This document shows, piece by piece, positions 1 through 7,912 of a DNA stretch of 64,000 bases. Within the stretch, counting starts at the first letter, position 1. Each line of letters begins with the position of its first letter. Source of the stretch: Sinorhizobium sp. BG8. Lineage in GTDB: Bacteria > Pseudomonadota > Alphaproteobacteria > Rhizobiales > Rhizobiaceae. A program made the translations under genes and the position numbers. Location: positions 2,933,501 through 2,997,500 of the forward strand of contig NZ_CP044011.1 of assembly GCF_016864555.1 (NCBI RefSeq), written 5' to 3'. Under the pieces are notes generated by a model. That model had not been told where the DNA came from. It saw nothing but the letters and a program-made list of their open reading frames with translations, and made no database searches.

Positions 1-74
1 TCCGCCGCGCGGGTGACGCTGCGCTCTTCCATGAGGGTGATGAAGATGGGCAGGAGGTTAAGGTCGTATCGCAT
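1..74 (-). CDS. LysR-family transcriptional regulator, 5' end only
   Basis: The minus strand starts with ATG at 74-72 and stays open to the window edge, giving 24 residues (MRYDLNLLPIFITLMEERSV then TRAA). This is the N-terminus typical of LysR regulators: helix 1 of the winged helix-turn-helix with the D-L-N-L-L and E-x-x-S-V-T-R-A-A pattern. The rest lies outside the window. It is divergent from the DJ-1 gene at 190 with only 115 bases between start codons, the usual arrangement of a LysR regulator and its target operon, so it probably controls the DJ-1/ABM/aldo-keto reductase genes. The family call rests on 24 residues but the pattern is distinctive. Confidence 0.75.
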   Translation of the reverse strand, partial: MRYDLNLLPIFITLMEERSVTRAA

Positions 75-105
75 GAGTTATAATGACATGCGTATATCTA
101 AGATA
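70..105. promoter_or_regulatory. Divergent control region with two inverted repeats, LysR-type
   Basis: CGCATG at 70-75 is repeated inverted as CATGCG at 87-92, with a spacer of 11 bases. T74 and A86 give a T-N11-A spacing, the core of LysR boxes. A second perfect inverted repeat, TATCT-A-AGATA, lies at 95-105. The first repeat overlaps the start codon of the lysR gene, which would suit autorepression. Function is inferred from position and symmetry only. Confidence 0.5.
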
Positions 106-189
106 AAAGAAATAAACTTCCGAAATATGTAAGCCAGGTTCATGTTGGGCGTGTCCAGAAGGACGCAACGAAGTTCAACGGAGGCTGCT

Positions 190-987
190 ATGAGCAAGGG
201 TAAAGTGCTGGTGATCGGGTCCAATGCAACCCGGATCGAAATTCAGGGCGGCGGCTGGGGCGCTACCGGCCAATATCTCAACGAAACGGTTGTACCGGCC
301 CTGGCCGTGATTGACGCCGGTTATGAGGTCGTGCTGGCCACGCCGGACGGAACCAAGCCGCATATCGATGAAGCGTCGGATTCGGCTCAGCATTTCGAGA
401 ACGACGAGGCCGCCTACAACCGCGCCAGGGCATTCTACGCCAACGACCCGTCGATGAACGGGGTTCGCACGCTGCGCTCTGTGATCGGGGAAGGGCTGGA
501 CAATTATGTGGGCGTCTTCGTTCCAGGTGGTCAGGCGCCGGTCGTCGATCTCATGCAGGACCCCGAACTGGGCGAGATCCTGCGCCACTTCCACGAAAAG
601 TCAAAGCCCACCGCGCTGCTCTGCCATGGCCCGATATCTGTCGTTTCTGCCATGCCGCACGCCCGCGAGTTCCGTTCTGCGCTGATCGGCGGTGATACCG
701 CCAAAGCGATCGAATGGGCCAAGGGCTGGCAGTATGCCGGCTACAAGATGACTGTCTTCTCCAATACCGAGGAGAAGATCGTGGAGGACTACATTCTGCA
801 CGCCAAGCTCTACTTCAACATGGTCGATGCTCTGCAGGCCGCAGGCGGCGAGGTCATCACGACCGAGGTCGACTTCGAACCCAACGTGATCGTCGATCGC
901 GAGCTCATCACAGGTCAGAACCCGCGCTCCGATCATCCGATCGCCGCGAAGTTCGTCGAAGCCCTCGATCGGGCGGCTTCAGCCTAA
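190..987 (+). CDS. DJ-1/PfpI family protein (Hsp31-like glyoxalase III/chaperone type)
   Basis: 265 residues, cytoplasmic. It shows the DJ-1/PfpI fold with the nucleophile elbow A-L-L-C-H-G-P, whose Cys-His pair is the catalytic nucleophile and its neighbour in the family, and the upstream V-F-V-P-G-G-Q loop. Members act as glutathione-independent glyoxalases, deglycases, isocyanide hydratases or holdase chaperones; the sequence alone does not decide which. The N-terminal insertion with G-G-G-W-G-A-T-G-Q-Y and N-E-T resembles the larger Hsp31-type members. Start is set at ATG 190 because ACGGAGG lies 7-9 bases upstream; an in-frame ATG at 142 has no such site. It heads a three-gene set with the ABM and aldo/keto reductase genes, divergent from a LysR regulator. 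Confidence 0.85.
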   Translation: MSKGKVLVIGSNATRIEIQGGGWGATGQYLNETVVPALAVIDAGYEVVLATPDGTKPHIDEASDSAQHFENDEAAYNRARAFYANDPSMNGVRTLRSVIGEGLDNYVGVFVPGGQAPVVDLMQDPELGEILRHFHEKSKPTALLCHGPISVVSAMPHAREFRSALIGGDTAKAIEWAKGWQYAGYKMTVFSNTEEKIVEDYILHAKLYFNMVDALQAAGGEVITTEVDFEPNVIVDRELITGQNPRSDHPIAAKFVEALDRAASA

Positions 988-1062
988 GTCATGCCGGCGG
1001 ACAGTGGGGTGTGGATTGCCCACACCTCCCCGAGGCTCTACGCTGAAGAAGGAACAGTATCT

Positions 1063-1359
1063 GTGTCGAATTCCGTCAAGATCATTGCAATCCTCACTGC
1101 ACGACCGGGTAAGGCCGAGGCCCTGGGGACGCTCCTCGATAGCATGGTGGCGCCCTCTCGGGCGGAACCCGGAAATCTTCGCTGGGACGTCTGGCAGGAT
1201 CAGAACGATCCCGGCCTCTTCGTTCTCGACGAACTGTATACGGACGGTGAAGCCGTGATCGCTCACCGCGAGACGCCGCATTTCAGGAACTATTTCTCGA
1301 AGATCAACGATCTGGCCGAACGGACGGCACTGGTGCTCGGTTCGGTGCATGTCGCCTAG
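1063..1359 (+). CDS. Antibiotic biosynthesis monooxygenase (ABM) domain protein, YgiN-like
   Basis: About 98 residues from GTG at 1063, with AAGAAGGA 10 bases upstream; an in-frame ATG at 991 would add 24 residues that do not look like the family. The single ABM domain is a ferredoxin-like beta-alpha-beta dimer fold. It shows the A-R-P-G-K-A-E-A-L opening, the E-P-G-N-L-R-W-D-V strand, F-V-L-D-E-L-Y, and H-x-x-T-P-H-F. Members include cofactor-free quinol monooxygenase YgiN and autoinducer or heme-handling relatives. It sits 75 bases after the DJ-1 gene and 18 bases before the aldo/keto reductase gene, so all three are probably one transcript. A role in quinone or reactive-carbonyl metabolism is an inference from the neighbours. 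Confidence 0.8.
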   Translation: MSNSVKIIAILTARPGKAEALGTLLDSMVAPSRAEPGNLRWDVWQDQNDPGLFVLDELYTDGEAVIAHRETPHFRNYFSKINDLAERTALVLGSVHVA

Positions 1360-1377
1360 AAGGGAAGGGAAACGACG

Positions 1378-2391
1378 ATGGCATTGAAGGATATTCTGCC
1401 CGGCAAGCTTGGCTTCGGCGCGGCACCTCTGGGAAACATGTTTCGCGACATTCCCGAGGCCGAGGCGCTCGCGACCGTGGAAGCCGCCTGGAACGATGGC
1501 ATTCGCTACTTCGACAATGCGCCGTTCTACGGTGCCGGCCTCGCGGAAATTCGAATGGGCGAGGCACTCGCCGGCAAGCCGCGCGAGAACTACGTCATCA
1601 GCACCAAGGTCGGCCGCGTCATCCTCGACGAGATAGAGGACGTGAGCGCCCGTGACCTCGGCGAGAAGGGCGACGTCTTCAAGCATGGTCTGCCCAACAA
1701 GATCGTCAACGACTACTCCGAAGATGCCACGCTGCGTTCGATCGAGGACAGCCTGAAACGTCTACGGACCGACCGTATCGACATCGCCTGGGTCCATGAC
1801 GTGGCGCAGGACTTCTACGGTGACGAATGGCTCTCCGTTTTTGAAAGCGCGCGCCGGGGCGCGTTCAAGGCACTCGATCGCCTGCGCGACGAGGGTGTGA
1901 TCAAGGCCTGGGGGCTGGGCGTAAACCGGGTGGAGCCGATCGAGTTGCTGCTGGCACTCGACGGGCCGCGCCCCGACGGCTTTCTACTGGCGGGGCGCTA
2001 CACGCTTCTCGACCATGGTCGCGCGCTCCAGCGGCTGGTGCCGGCAGTGGCCAGGCGCGGCCTCGGCCTCGTGGTCGGCGGGCCTTACAGTTCCGGTGCG
2101 CTGGTCGGAGGCCCGAACTTCGAGTACGCGCCGGCCACTCCGGAGATCCTGTCCAGGGTCGCGGCAATCAAGGCGATCGCCGATCGCTACGGAATCAGCA
2201 TGAAGGCAGCAGGCCTGCAGTTCGCACTCGCCAATCCCGTGGTTGCGGCGGTAATCCCGGGCGCCAGCCAACCAAGCCGGATTTCCGAGGACCGAGCCGC
2301 ACTGGAAGAGGTCGTTCCGGCCGATTTCTGGCGCGAGCTGCGGGAAGCTCGCCTTGTCGATCCCGCAGCACCGCTTCCTATCGTGGATTAG
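1378..2391 (+). CDS. Aldo/keto reductase, pyridoxal 4-dehydrogenase / L-fucose dehydrogenase-like
   Basis: 337 residues, a full-length (beta/alpha)8 NAD(P)H-dependent oxidoreductase. The catalytic tetrad can be seen: Asp and Tyr in Y-F-D-N-A-P-F-Y-G, Lys in I-S-T-K-V-G, and His in W-V-H-D-V. The insertion after the K strand (about residues 83-110) and the C-terminal A-V-I-P-G-A-S segment are those of the subfamily containing pyridoxal 4-dehydrogenase, D-threo-aldose dehydrogenase and L-fucose dehydrogenase. The substrate cannot be told. AAGGGAAGGGAAA lies just before the ATG. Last gene of the probable LysR-controlled set; a hairpin follows at 2451. Confidence 0.88.
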   Translation: MALKDILPGKLGFGAAPLGNMFRDIPEAEALATVEAAWNDGIRYFDNAPFYGAGLAEIRMGEALAGKPRENYVISTKVGRVILDEIEDVSARDLGEKGDVFKHGLPNKIVNDYSEDATLRSIEDSLKRLRTDRIDIAWVHDVAQDFYGDEWLSVFESARRGAFKALDRLRDEGVIKAWGLGVNRVEPIELLLALDGPRPDGFLLAGRYTLLDHGRALQRLVPAVARRGLGLVVGGPYSSGALVGGPNFEYAPATPEILSRVAAIKAIADRYGISMKAAGLQFALANPVVAAVIPGASQPSRISEDRAALEEVVPADFWRELREARLVDPAAPLPIVD

Positions 2392-2450
2392 CAGCCTATC
2401 GGAGGCCACGCACTCACGTGCGTCTACTGCGCAGGGACGATTTCCTGAAA

Positions 2451-2479
2451 GGGCCGGGCACACATCCAGTGCCCGGCCC
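2451..2479 (+). terminator. Hairpin after the aldo/keto reductase gene
   Basis: GGGCCGGGCAC, a loop of 7 bases (ACATCCA), and GTGCCCGGCCC form a perfect 11-bp GC-rich stem 60 bases after the aldo/keto reductase stop. There is no T-run behind it, so it is not a textbook intrinsic terminator; it may block 3' decay or assist Rho. The rest of the gap 2392-2690 holds nothing I can support. Confidence 0.55.
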
Positions 2480-2690
2480 ACGCGCATTTGCATCGGTTTG
2501 GCCTTGCGAGAAAGGTGCCGGGCAAGATCGCGTGATCGACCTGGCTATCTTCGGGCGAGGTCATTGCCGTCCCGAAAAGCGGGAGTTAAGCTACTAAACA
2601 ATCTGAGGGTGGCAATCGCAATTGTGCGACCTCTCGGCCACAGTCGACATGCTCCAAGACCACTTGCGGGAAACAAGGATTCGCCGAGCA

Positions 2691-3722
2691 ATGAGGATTG
2701 GCATCACATTCGACCTGCGCGACGACTATGCGAACAAGGGATACGATGAGGAGCAAACGGCCGAGTTCGATAGCGTAGAAGCGATTCTGGCCATTGAATC
2801 CGCGTTGCGCTCCCTTGGTCACTCGACGGATCGGATTGGTCATGCGCGCGCACTTGCCGGACGGCTGGTCCAGGGGGACGGCTGGGATCTCGTCTTCAAC
2901 ATAGCCGAGGGCATGCACGGCTTCGGCCGCCAGTCGCTTGCACCCGCACTGCTCGAGACCTATCGCATTCCCTATACCTTTTCGGATCCGCTCGCGCTTG
3001 CCGTCACGCTCCACAAGGCAACCGCCAAGCGGATCGTGCGTGATCAAGGGCTCAGAACACCCGATTTCGCGGTCGTCGAGACGCCGGGCGACATAGATGC
3101 GATAGCGCTGCCGTTTCCGCTCTTCATCAAGCCTGTCGCCGAAGGAACAAGCAAGGGGATCACGCCCGCTTCGAAGGTTACGAACCGGGCGGAGCTACGA
3201 CAGGGGTGCGAACATCTCTTGGCGCGTCACCACCAGCCGGTCCTGGTCGAGGTATTCCTGTCCGGCCGCGAATTTACGGTGGGTATCGTCGGCACCGGTC
3301 CCGCGGCACGCTCGCTCGGCGCAATGGAGCTGTTCATCCAGACGGGAGCTGAACCCGACATCTATTCCTTCGAGAACAAGAAGTACTCGGGCGAGCGAGT
3401 CAACGTCAGCCTGGCGACCGACCCCGTGGGCATCGCCGCGACGCAGCTGGCGCTCGACGCCTGGCGCTATCTCGGGGGACGGGATGCGGGGCGGGTCGAT
3501 GTGCGTTGTGATGAGGACGGCAATGTGCACTTCCTCGAGGCCAATCCGCTGGCGGGTTTGCATCCGGTGGAATCCGATCTTCCGCTCGTCGGTCGCCTCG
3601 CCGGCATGCCCTATCTCGTGCTGATCCAAGAGATCGTCGCTTCGGCGCTGGAACGTGTCGCCGCGTTTCCGGCGGGAGGGGCCGAACAAGCCCCGGGACT
3701 CGGGGAGGCCTCGCCCTGCTGA
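2691..3722 (+). CDS. D-alanine-D-alanine ligase-like ATP-grasp protein
   Basis: 343 residues from ATG 2691 (M-R-I-G-I-T-F-D-L). The frame is open from 2622, but the residues before 2691 do not look like the family. The ATP-grasp fold shows the strand F-P-L-F-I-K-P-V-A-E-G-T-S-K-G-I that holds the nucleotide, the acidic hinge V-L-V-E-V-F-L-S-G-R-E-F-T-V-G, and the metal-binding end F-L-E-A-N-P-L-A-G. True DdlA/B proteins carry E-V-N-T-x-P-G-M-T there and usually sit in the mur/fts cluster. This copy has E-A-N-P-L-A-G-L-H-P and stands alone between a detoxification operon and a cyclase gene, so it may ligate something other than D-alanine. No partner gene for a peptide pathway is adjacent. Confidence 0.75.
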   Translation: MRIGITFDLRDDYANKGYDEEQTAEFDSVEAILAIESALRSLGHSTDRIGHARALAGRLVQGDGWDLVFNIAEGMHGFGRQSLAPALLETYRIPYTFSDPLALAVTLHKATAKRIVRDQGLRTPDFAVVETPGDIDAIALPFPLFIKPVAEGTSKGITPASKVTNRAELRQGCEHLLARHHQPVLVEVFLSGREFTVGIVGTGPAARSLGAMELFIQTGAEPDIYSFENKKYSGERVNVSLATDPVGIAATQLALDAWRYLGGRDAGRVDVRCDEDGNVHFLEANPLAGLHPVESDLPLVGRLAGMPYLVLIQEIVASALERVAAFPAGGAEQAPGLGEASPC

Positions 3723-3912
3723 TCCCGAAATTCATGTGGAATTCCGTCTACTTCTCGCCGCCCGGCGGCCCTGAACCAGCAATCTGTTCTATCGGACCCT
3801 GTGGTGCAACCGCAGGGCGCTCCAAGTGGGCTTGCCAGGTGGAACCTCACGTCACACGCGCTTTCTGCGCGCACTGAATGAAGGTATTATACGCCTTCTG
3901 GGGGAACGGTTG

Positions 3913-5751
3913 ATGCAGCGCAGACTTGTAACGATTCTGGCGGCTGATGCTGTTGGCTACAGCCGACTGGTTGGAAAGAATGAAGACGCGGCCCTCGCGC
4001 TCTTCAAAGAATGTGCTGCGATTATCGAAGAGCGCATCCGCGTGCACAACGGCCGTGTATTCGGAGGCGCAGGCGACAGTGTCTTCGCCGAATTCCCTAG
4101 CCCTGTCGAAGCAATGCGTTGCGCGGTCGAAATCCAGCACCAGCTAGCACAACTGGATGACAAGCTGGACGAGGAGTGGCGGATGCGGTTCCGCGTCGGC
4201 CTCAACCTCGGCGACGCAGTGGTCGAGCAGGACAACCTTTTCGGTGAGGCGGTCAATGTCGCATCACGGCTGGAAGGGCTTTCGGAACCGGGCGGGATCT
4301 GTGTCTCCGGCAGTCTCTACGAACAGGTGAAGCATCTGCCCAATCTTGCGTTTCAGGATCTCGGCTCGCGCAAGCTGAAAAACATCCCGGTACCGGTGCA
4401 CGCCTATTCCGTTAAGGGGGTAGGGCACGAGCGACCGCGCCGGCGCTTTGCCTCCTGGACCTTTGCTGCGGCGGCAGCACTTCTTGCCGTCGTCGCCGTG
4501 CCGCTCGGCTGGAAGTACATACCCGAACTGGGCAAGAAGCCAGAGACGAGATCTCAGCTCCTGTCGCCCATACAGCCGTCCATCGCCGTCCTGCCGCTCG
4601 ACAATCTCAGTGGCGACCCGTCGCAAGAGTATTTCAGCGACGGACTGACAAACGACATCACGACGGACTTGTCGAAGTTCTCCGGGCTCTTCGTCACCGC
4701 CTACAATTCCGCGGCAACCTACAAGGGCAAGCCGACGAAGATCCAGGACATTGGGTCGGAGCTCGGTGTCCGCTACGTGCTCGAGGGGACTGTGCACAAG
4801 ACGCCGGAGCGTCTTCGCATCAACGCTCAGCTCATCGACGCAGAAACCGGTTTCCACGTTTGGGCCGAACGCTATGACCGGATGCTCGGCGATACGTTTG
4901 CCGTCCAGGAAGACATCACGAAGAAGATCGTGACCGCCTTGGCCGTCAAGATGTCCGCGGCTGAAAACCAACGATCCAGCCGGAAGCTCACCGAGCGGAT
5001 GGACGCCTATGACTACTATCTGAAGGGCAAGCAGATATGGGCTGATCCGGACAAGGTCACGCCGGAGGGAAACGAAGAGGCCCGCCAACTGTTCGAACGG
5101 GCAATTGAACTTGATCCGAAGTATTCTGCTGCCTACGCGGAACTCTCCTACGTCTACGTCCGGGAGTACCAGAACGGGTGGAGCGCCGATGGCGCGGCAT
5201 CATTGCGCAAGGCCCAGGAGCTCGCCGAAAGGGCCCTCATGCTGAACGACGATTTCAGCAGTCACTGGTACCTCGGGATCGTCGCCTGGAACCAGGGCGA
5301 CTTCGACAAGGGGCTTCACGAATACGAGGTCGCCCGGCAAATCAATCCCAACGATCCGGATCTTGCCGCGGATATGGCGGAAGCGCTGATCTATGGCGGC
5401 GAGCCGGATAGGGCGATCGAGCAAATCAGGGGCGCAATGCTCCGTAATCCCGATTTCCCGTACTGGTACTGGTGGAACCTCGGCCGTGCCTACTACATGG
5501 CCGGGCAATACCAGGAAGCAATCAATGCCATCGGCAAGATGACCTCGCCACCCAATGACGTCAGGTTGATCACGGCGGCTAGCGAGGCGCAGCTTGGGAA
5601 CCTCTCCTCGGCAAAGCTGATCATGGCGGAATTCAGCAAGAACGATCCGGACTGGACGGTGGAAAAATCGGCTGCATACTACTATCGCAAGGACAGCGAC
5701 CGGCAGCACTGGATCGACGGATTGCGAAAAGCTGGCCTGAGGGAAAAGTAG
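3913..5751 (+). CDS. Class III adenylate/guanylate cyclase with TM, TolB-N-like and TPR domains
   Basis: 612 residues from ATG 3913 (a GGGGGAACGG ribosome site lies before it; the frame is open from 3826). Residues 5-165 are a class III cyclase domain. Metal ligands Asp12 (A-A-D-A-V-G-Y-S) and Asp55 (G-G-A-G-D-S-V) and the transition-state pair Asn115/Arg119 (V-N-V-A-S-R-L-E) are all present, so it should be active. About residues 177-197 form one membrane helix. Then comes the P-S-I-A-V-L-P-L-x-N-L-S-G-D-P module (TolB N-terminus-like, ending H-V-W-A-E-R-Y-D-R) common in rhizobial cyclases, and about residues 360-612 are TPR-type helices ending D-R-Q-H-W-I-D-G-L-R-K-A-G-L. The two following genes are paralogues of this last domain. 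The domain order puts the sensing part outside the membrane and the cyclase inside. Whether the product is cAMP or cGMP is not decided here. Confidence 0.88.
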   Translation: MQRRLVTILAADAVGYSRLVGKNEDAALALFKECAAIIEERIRVHNGRVFGGAGDSVFAEFPSPVEAMRCAVEIQHQLAQLDDKLDEEWRMRFRVGLNLGDAVVEQDNLFGEAVNVASRLEGLSEPGGICVSGSLYEQVKHLPNLAFQDLGSRKLKNIPVPVHAYSVKGVGHERPRRRFASWTFAAAAALLAVVAVPLGWKYIPELGKKPETRSQLLSPIQPSIAVLPLDNLSGDPSQEYFSDGLTNDITTDLSKFSGLFVTAYNSAATYKGKPTKIQDIGSELGVRYVLEGTVHKTPERLRINAQLIDAETGFHVWAERYDRMLGDTFAVQEDITKKIVTALAVKMSAAENQRSSRKLTERMDAYDYYLKGKQIWADPDKVTPEGNEEARQLFERAIELDPKYSAAYAELSYVYVREYQNGWSADGAASLRKAQELAERALMLNDDFSSHWYLGIVAWNQGDFDKGLHEYEVARQINPNDPDLAADMAEALIYGGEPDRAIEQIRGAMLRNPDFPYWYWWNLGRAYYMAGQYQEAINAIGKMTSPPNDVRLITAASEAQLGNLSSAKLIMAEFSKNDPDWTVEKSAAYYYRKDSDRQHWIDGLRKAGLREK

Positions 5752-5841
5752 AATTGCGTTTCTTCGCTCTCAAGACAAACTGTCAATAAGCAACGTTTCC
5801 AATCGATACTATTCCGTGGCCGACTGATCACGTTGACTTTC

Positions 5842-6024
5842 ATGGGGAAGCGGGGGAAGCTCGTGGTGCGGCAAGATCAGGATCGGGAATTCCGCGAGAG
5901 AGCGCGATTTGACTGCTTGAAGAAACTGCGAAAGCCTGAGCTGCCTCGCATGGACGCCAATCTTGTCGGAGACCACCGGGACAGAGGTGTCCTTGCGGTG
6001 GAAAACCTCATCGAAACGATCTGA
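5842..6024 (+). CDS. Doubtful small ORF, 60 residues
   Basis: An open frame from ATG 5842 encodes a basic, Arg/Lys/Asp-rich peptide of 60 residues with no motif, signal or membrane segment that I recognise. GGGGAAG lies inside the coding start rather than before it, so initiation signals are weak. It is the only candidate in the 365-base gap between the cyclase gene and the next TPR gene. It could be chance, or part of a long 5' leader of the TPR gene. Confidence 0.2.
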   Translation: MGKRGKLVVRQDQDREFRERARFDCLKKLRKPELPRMDANLVGDHRDRGVLAVENLIETI

Positions 6025-6116
6025 ATTCGGACATCTGGTTTCAACTGAACAGAATGAGGGCGCGCCGCCCGGAAGGCCCGCAGCAGCGGCGATGCCCCGG
6101 CCACAAGGGGGATAGC

Positions 6117-6926
6117 ATGACGCAGAGCGCTCGAGAGAACTGCCGGCTGGGCAGGCGGCAGGAGCTGACGCCGGAAGGTCACGAGAAGGCCAAGACATAC
6201 TTTCAGCAAGCCATTGAGGATGACCCGGATTACCTGCCGGCCTATGCCGAATATTCCTATTGTCTCGTACGGGAGTTCCAGAATGGATGGGGCCGGGATC
6301 CTTTGGCCTCCCTCGATGAAGCGCTGACACTGGCCGACAAGGCCGTCGCGCTCGGCGACGCAACCGACAACAAGGTTCCCAACGACTTCCGCTCGCGATG
6401 GTACCGGGCGATGGTCCACTGGAACCGTGGGGACTTCGACAAGAGCTTTGTGGATTTCGAGGACGCCCGCAAGTTCATCCTCCCTGAAAGAACGGTCACC
6501 GACAATGCAGACCTCGATGCCGATATGGCGGAGGCGCTTGTCTATGCAGGAGAGCCCGAGCGCGCCATCGCCCTGATTGAGGATGCCCGGAGGCGCTATC
6601 CCGGACATCCCTACTGGTATTTCTGGAATCTGGGGCGCGCCTATTACGCGACAAGACGCTATCAGGACGCGCTCGACGCCATCGCCGCCATCAAGACGCC
6701 GCCCAACGAATTCATCCCGACACCGCCGAACGATGTCCTCCTTGTTGTTGCCGCCAGCAACGCCCAGCTTGGCAAGCTGGACGAGGCGAGGGCGGCCATG
6801 GCGGAATTCAGCCAGAACGATCCGGACTGGTCGCTCGAGAAATCGGCCGCCTTCCACTATCGAAACGACAGTGACCGCCAGCACTGGCTGGACGGATTGC
6901 GCAAGGCCGGACTGAAGGAACGATAG
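6117..6926 (+). CDS. Stand-alone TPR protein, paralogue of the cyclase C-terminal domain
   Basis: 269 residues, start at ATG 6117 with AAGGGGG 6 bases upstream (the frame is open from 6054). The whole protein aligns with the TPR half of the preceding cyclase. Shared blocks in the same order are T-P-E-G-x-E-x-A, A-Y-A-E-x-S-Y, V-R-E-x-Q-N-G-W, D-A-D-M-A-E-A, Y-W-x-W-N-L-G-R-A-Y-Y, M-A-E-F-S-x-N-D-P-D-W, and D-R-Q-H-W-x-D-G-L-R-K-A-G-L. It has no cyclase domain, no membrane helix and no signal peptide, so it should be cytoplasmic. Relative to the cyclase it has short insertions (T-D-N-K-V-P-N after the second repeat; E-F-I-P-T-P-P before the last block). Function unknown; the context suggests a regulator or partner of the cyclase pathway. 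Confidence 0.8.
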   Translation: MTQSARENCRLGRRQELTPEGHEKAKTYFQQAIEDDPDYLPAYAEYSYCLVREFQNGWGRDPLASLDEALTLADKAVALGDATDNKVPNDFRSRWYRAMVHWNRGDFDKSFVDFEDARKFILPERTVTDNADLDADMAEALVYAGEPERAIALIEDARRRYPGHPYWYFWNLGRAYYATRRYQDALDAIAAIKTPPNEFIPTPPNDVLLVVAASNAQLGKLDEARAAMAEFSQNDPDWSLEKSAAFHYRNDSDRQHWLDGLRKAGLKER

Positions 6927-7059
6927 ATCCGGCCTGGTGCCACTTGACCGGACGGGGTAGCCGTGCCCCGCCGGAGGAGAACTGGTAACCGGAGCGACTG
7001 ACGCTCCAAATGCGGAAGGAACCACAGACGCGGCAATAGATCCGCGAAAGGGGGAGACC

Positions 7060-7854
7060 ATGGCTTTGAGCGCTGAAGAATACTACAATCTCGCACTACA
7101 GGAACCGGTTACGCCGGTGGGAAACGAGAAAGCAAAAGCGCAATTGTTGCTTGCGATCAAGGGCAAGCCCGACTACCTGCCAGCCTATGCAGAGCTTTCC
7201 TATGTGTATGTCCGCGAGTACCAAAACGGATGGGGAAAGTACCGCGCCGCCTCTCTTGATGAAGCACGAGCATGGGCTGACAAAGCTGTCGTGCTGGGCA
7301 ACGATCCCAAGAATCCATACCACAACGATTTCAAAGCCCCCTGGTATCGAGCGATCGTCTATTGGAACGATGGAGAATTCGTGAGGAGTTTCCAGGAATT
7401 CGAAGTCGCGCGCAATCTCATCCCCGATGCCGACAAGGACAAGAACGAGGCGGACCTCGATGCCGATATGGCGGAAGCCTATGTCTACTTCGGCGAGCCC
7501 GATCGGGCCGTCGAACTCATCGAGAATGCCAAGAAAAAGAACCCGGGCTTTGCCTATTGGTACCTGTGGACACTGGGTCGCGCCCACTACATGGCGAAAC
7601 GATACGATGAGGCAATCCGAGCGATCGACGACATCTACAAGATGGTAGACCCGGTGCCGAATGATGTCAGGCTGATCAAGGCAGCAAGCCAGGCGCAACT
7701 CAACCTTGCAGATGCTCCCACGACTATGGCCGAGTTCAGTAATAACGACACTGGATGGTCGATCACGAAGTCGGGCGAGTACCGCTACAACAAGGATGCG
7801 GATCGCCAGCACTGGCTCGCCGGCTTGCGGTTGGCGGGTTTGAAGGAAGCGTGA
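7060..7854 (+). CDS. Second stand-alone TPR protein, paralogue of the cyclase C-terminal domain
   Basis: 264 residues, start at ATG 7060 with AAAGGGGGA 5-6 bases upstream. It has the same architecture as the gene before it: A-Y-A-E-L-S-Y-V-Y-V-R-E-Y-Q-N-G-W is identical over many positions to the cyclase, followed by D-L-D-A-D-M-A-E-A, Y-W-Y-L-W-T-L-G-R-A, M-A-E-F-S-N-N-D and D-R-Q-H-W-L-A-G-L-R. No cyclase domain, membrane helix or signal. It is more diverged at the end (T-G-W-S-I-T-K-S-G-E-Y in place of D-W-x-x-E-K-S-A-A). The spacer to the previous gene is 133 bases, and each of the two has its own strong ribosome site, so the pair could be one transcript or two. Function unknown. Confidence 0.8.
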   Translation: MALSAEEYYNLALQEPVTPVGNEKAKAQLLLAIKGKPDYLPAYAELSYVYVREYQNGWGKYRAASLDEARAWADKAVVLGNDPKNPYHNDFKAPWYRAIVYWNDGEFVRSFQEFEVARNLIPDADKDKNEADLDADMAEAYVYFGEPDRAVELIENAKKKNPGFAYWYLWTLGRAHYMAKRYDEAIRAIDDIYKMVDPVPNDVRLIKAASQAQLNLADAPTTMAEFSNNDTGWSITKSGEYRYNKDADRQHWLAGLRLAGLKEA

Positions 7855-7912
7855 TCGGAACACCGGATTTTCGGCAGTATTGGCGTGGGGAACACCCTCT
7901 CGATTCCGGTAA

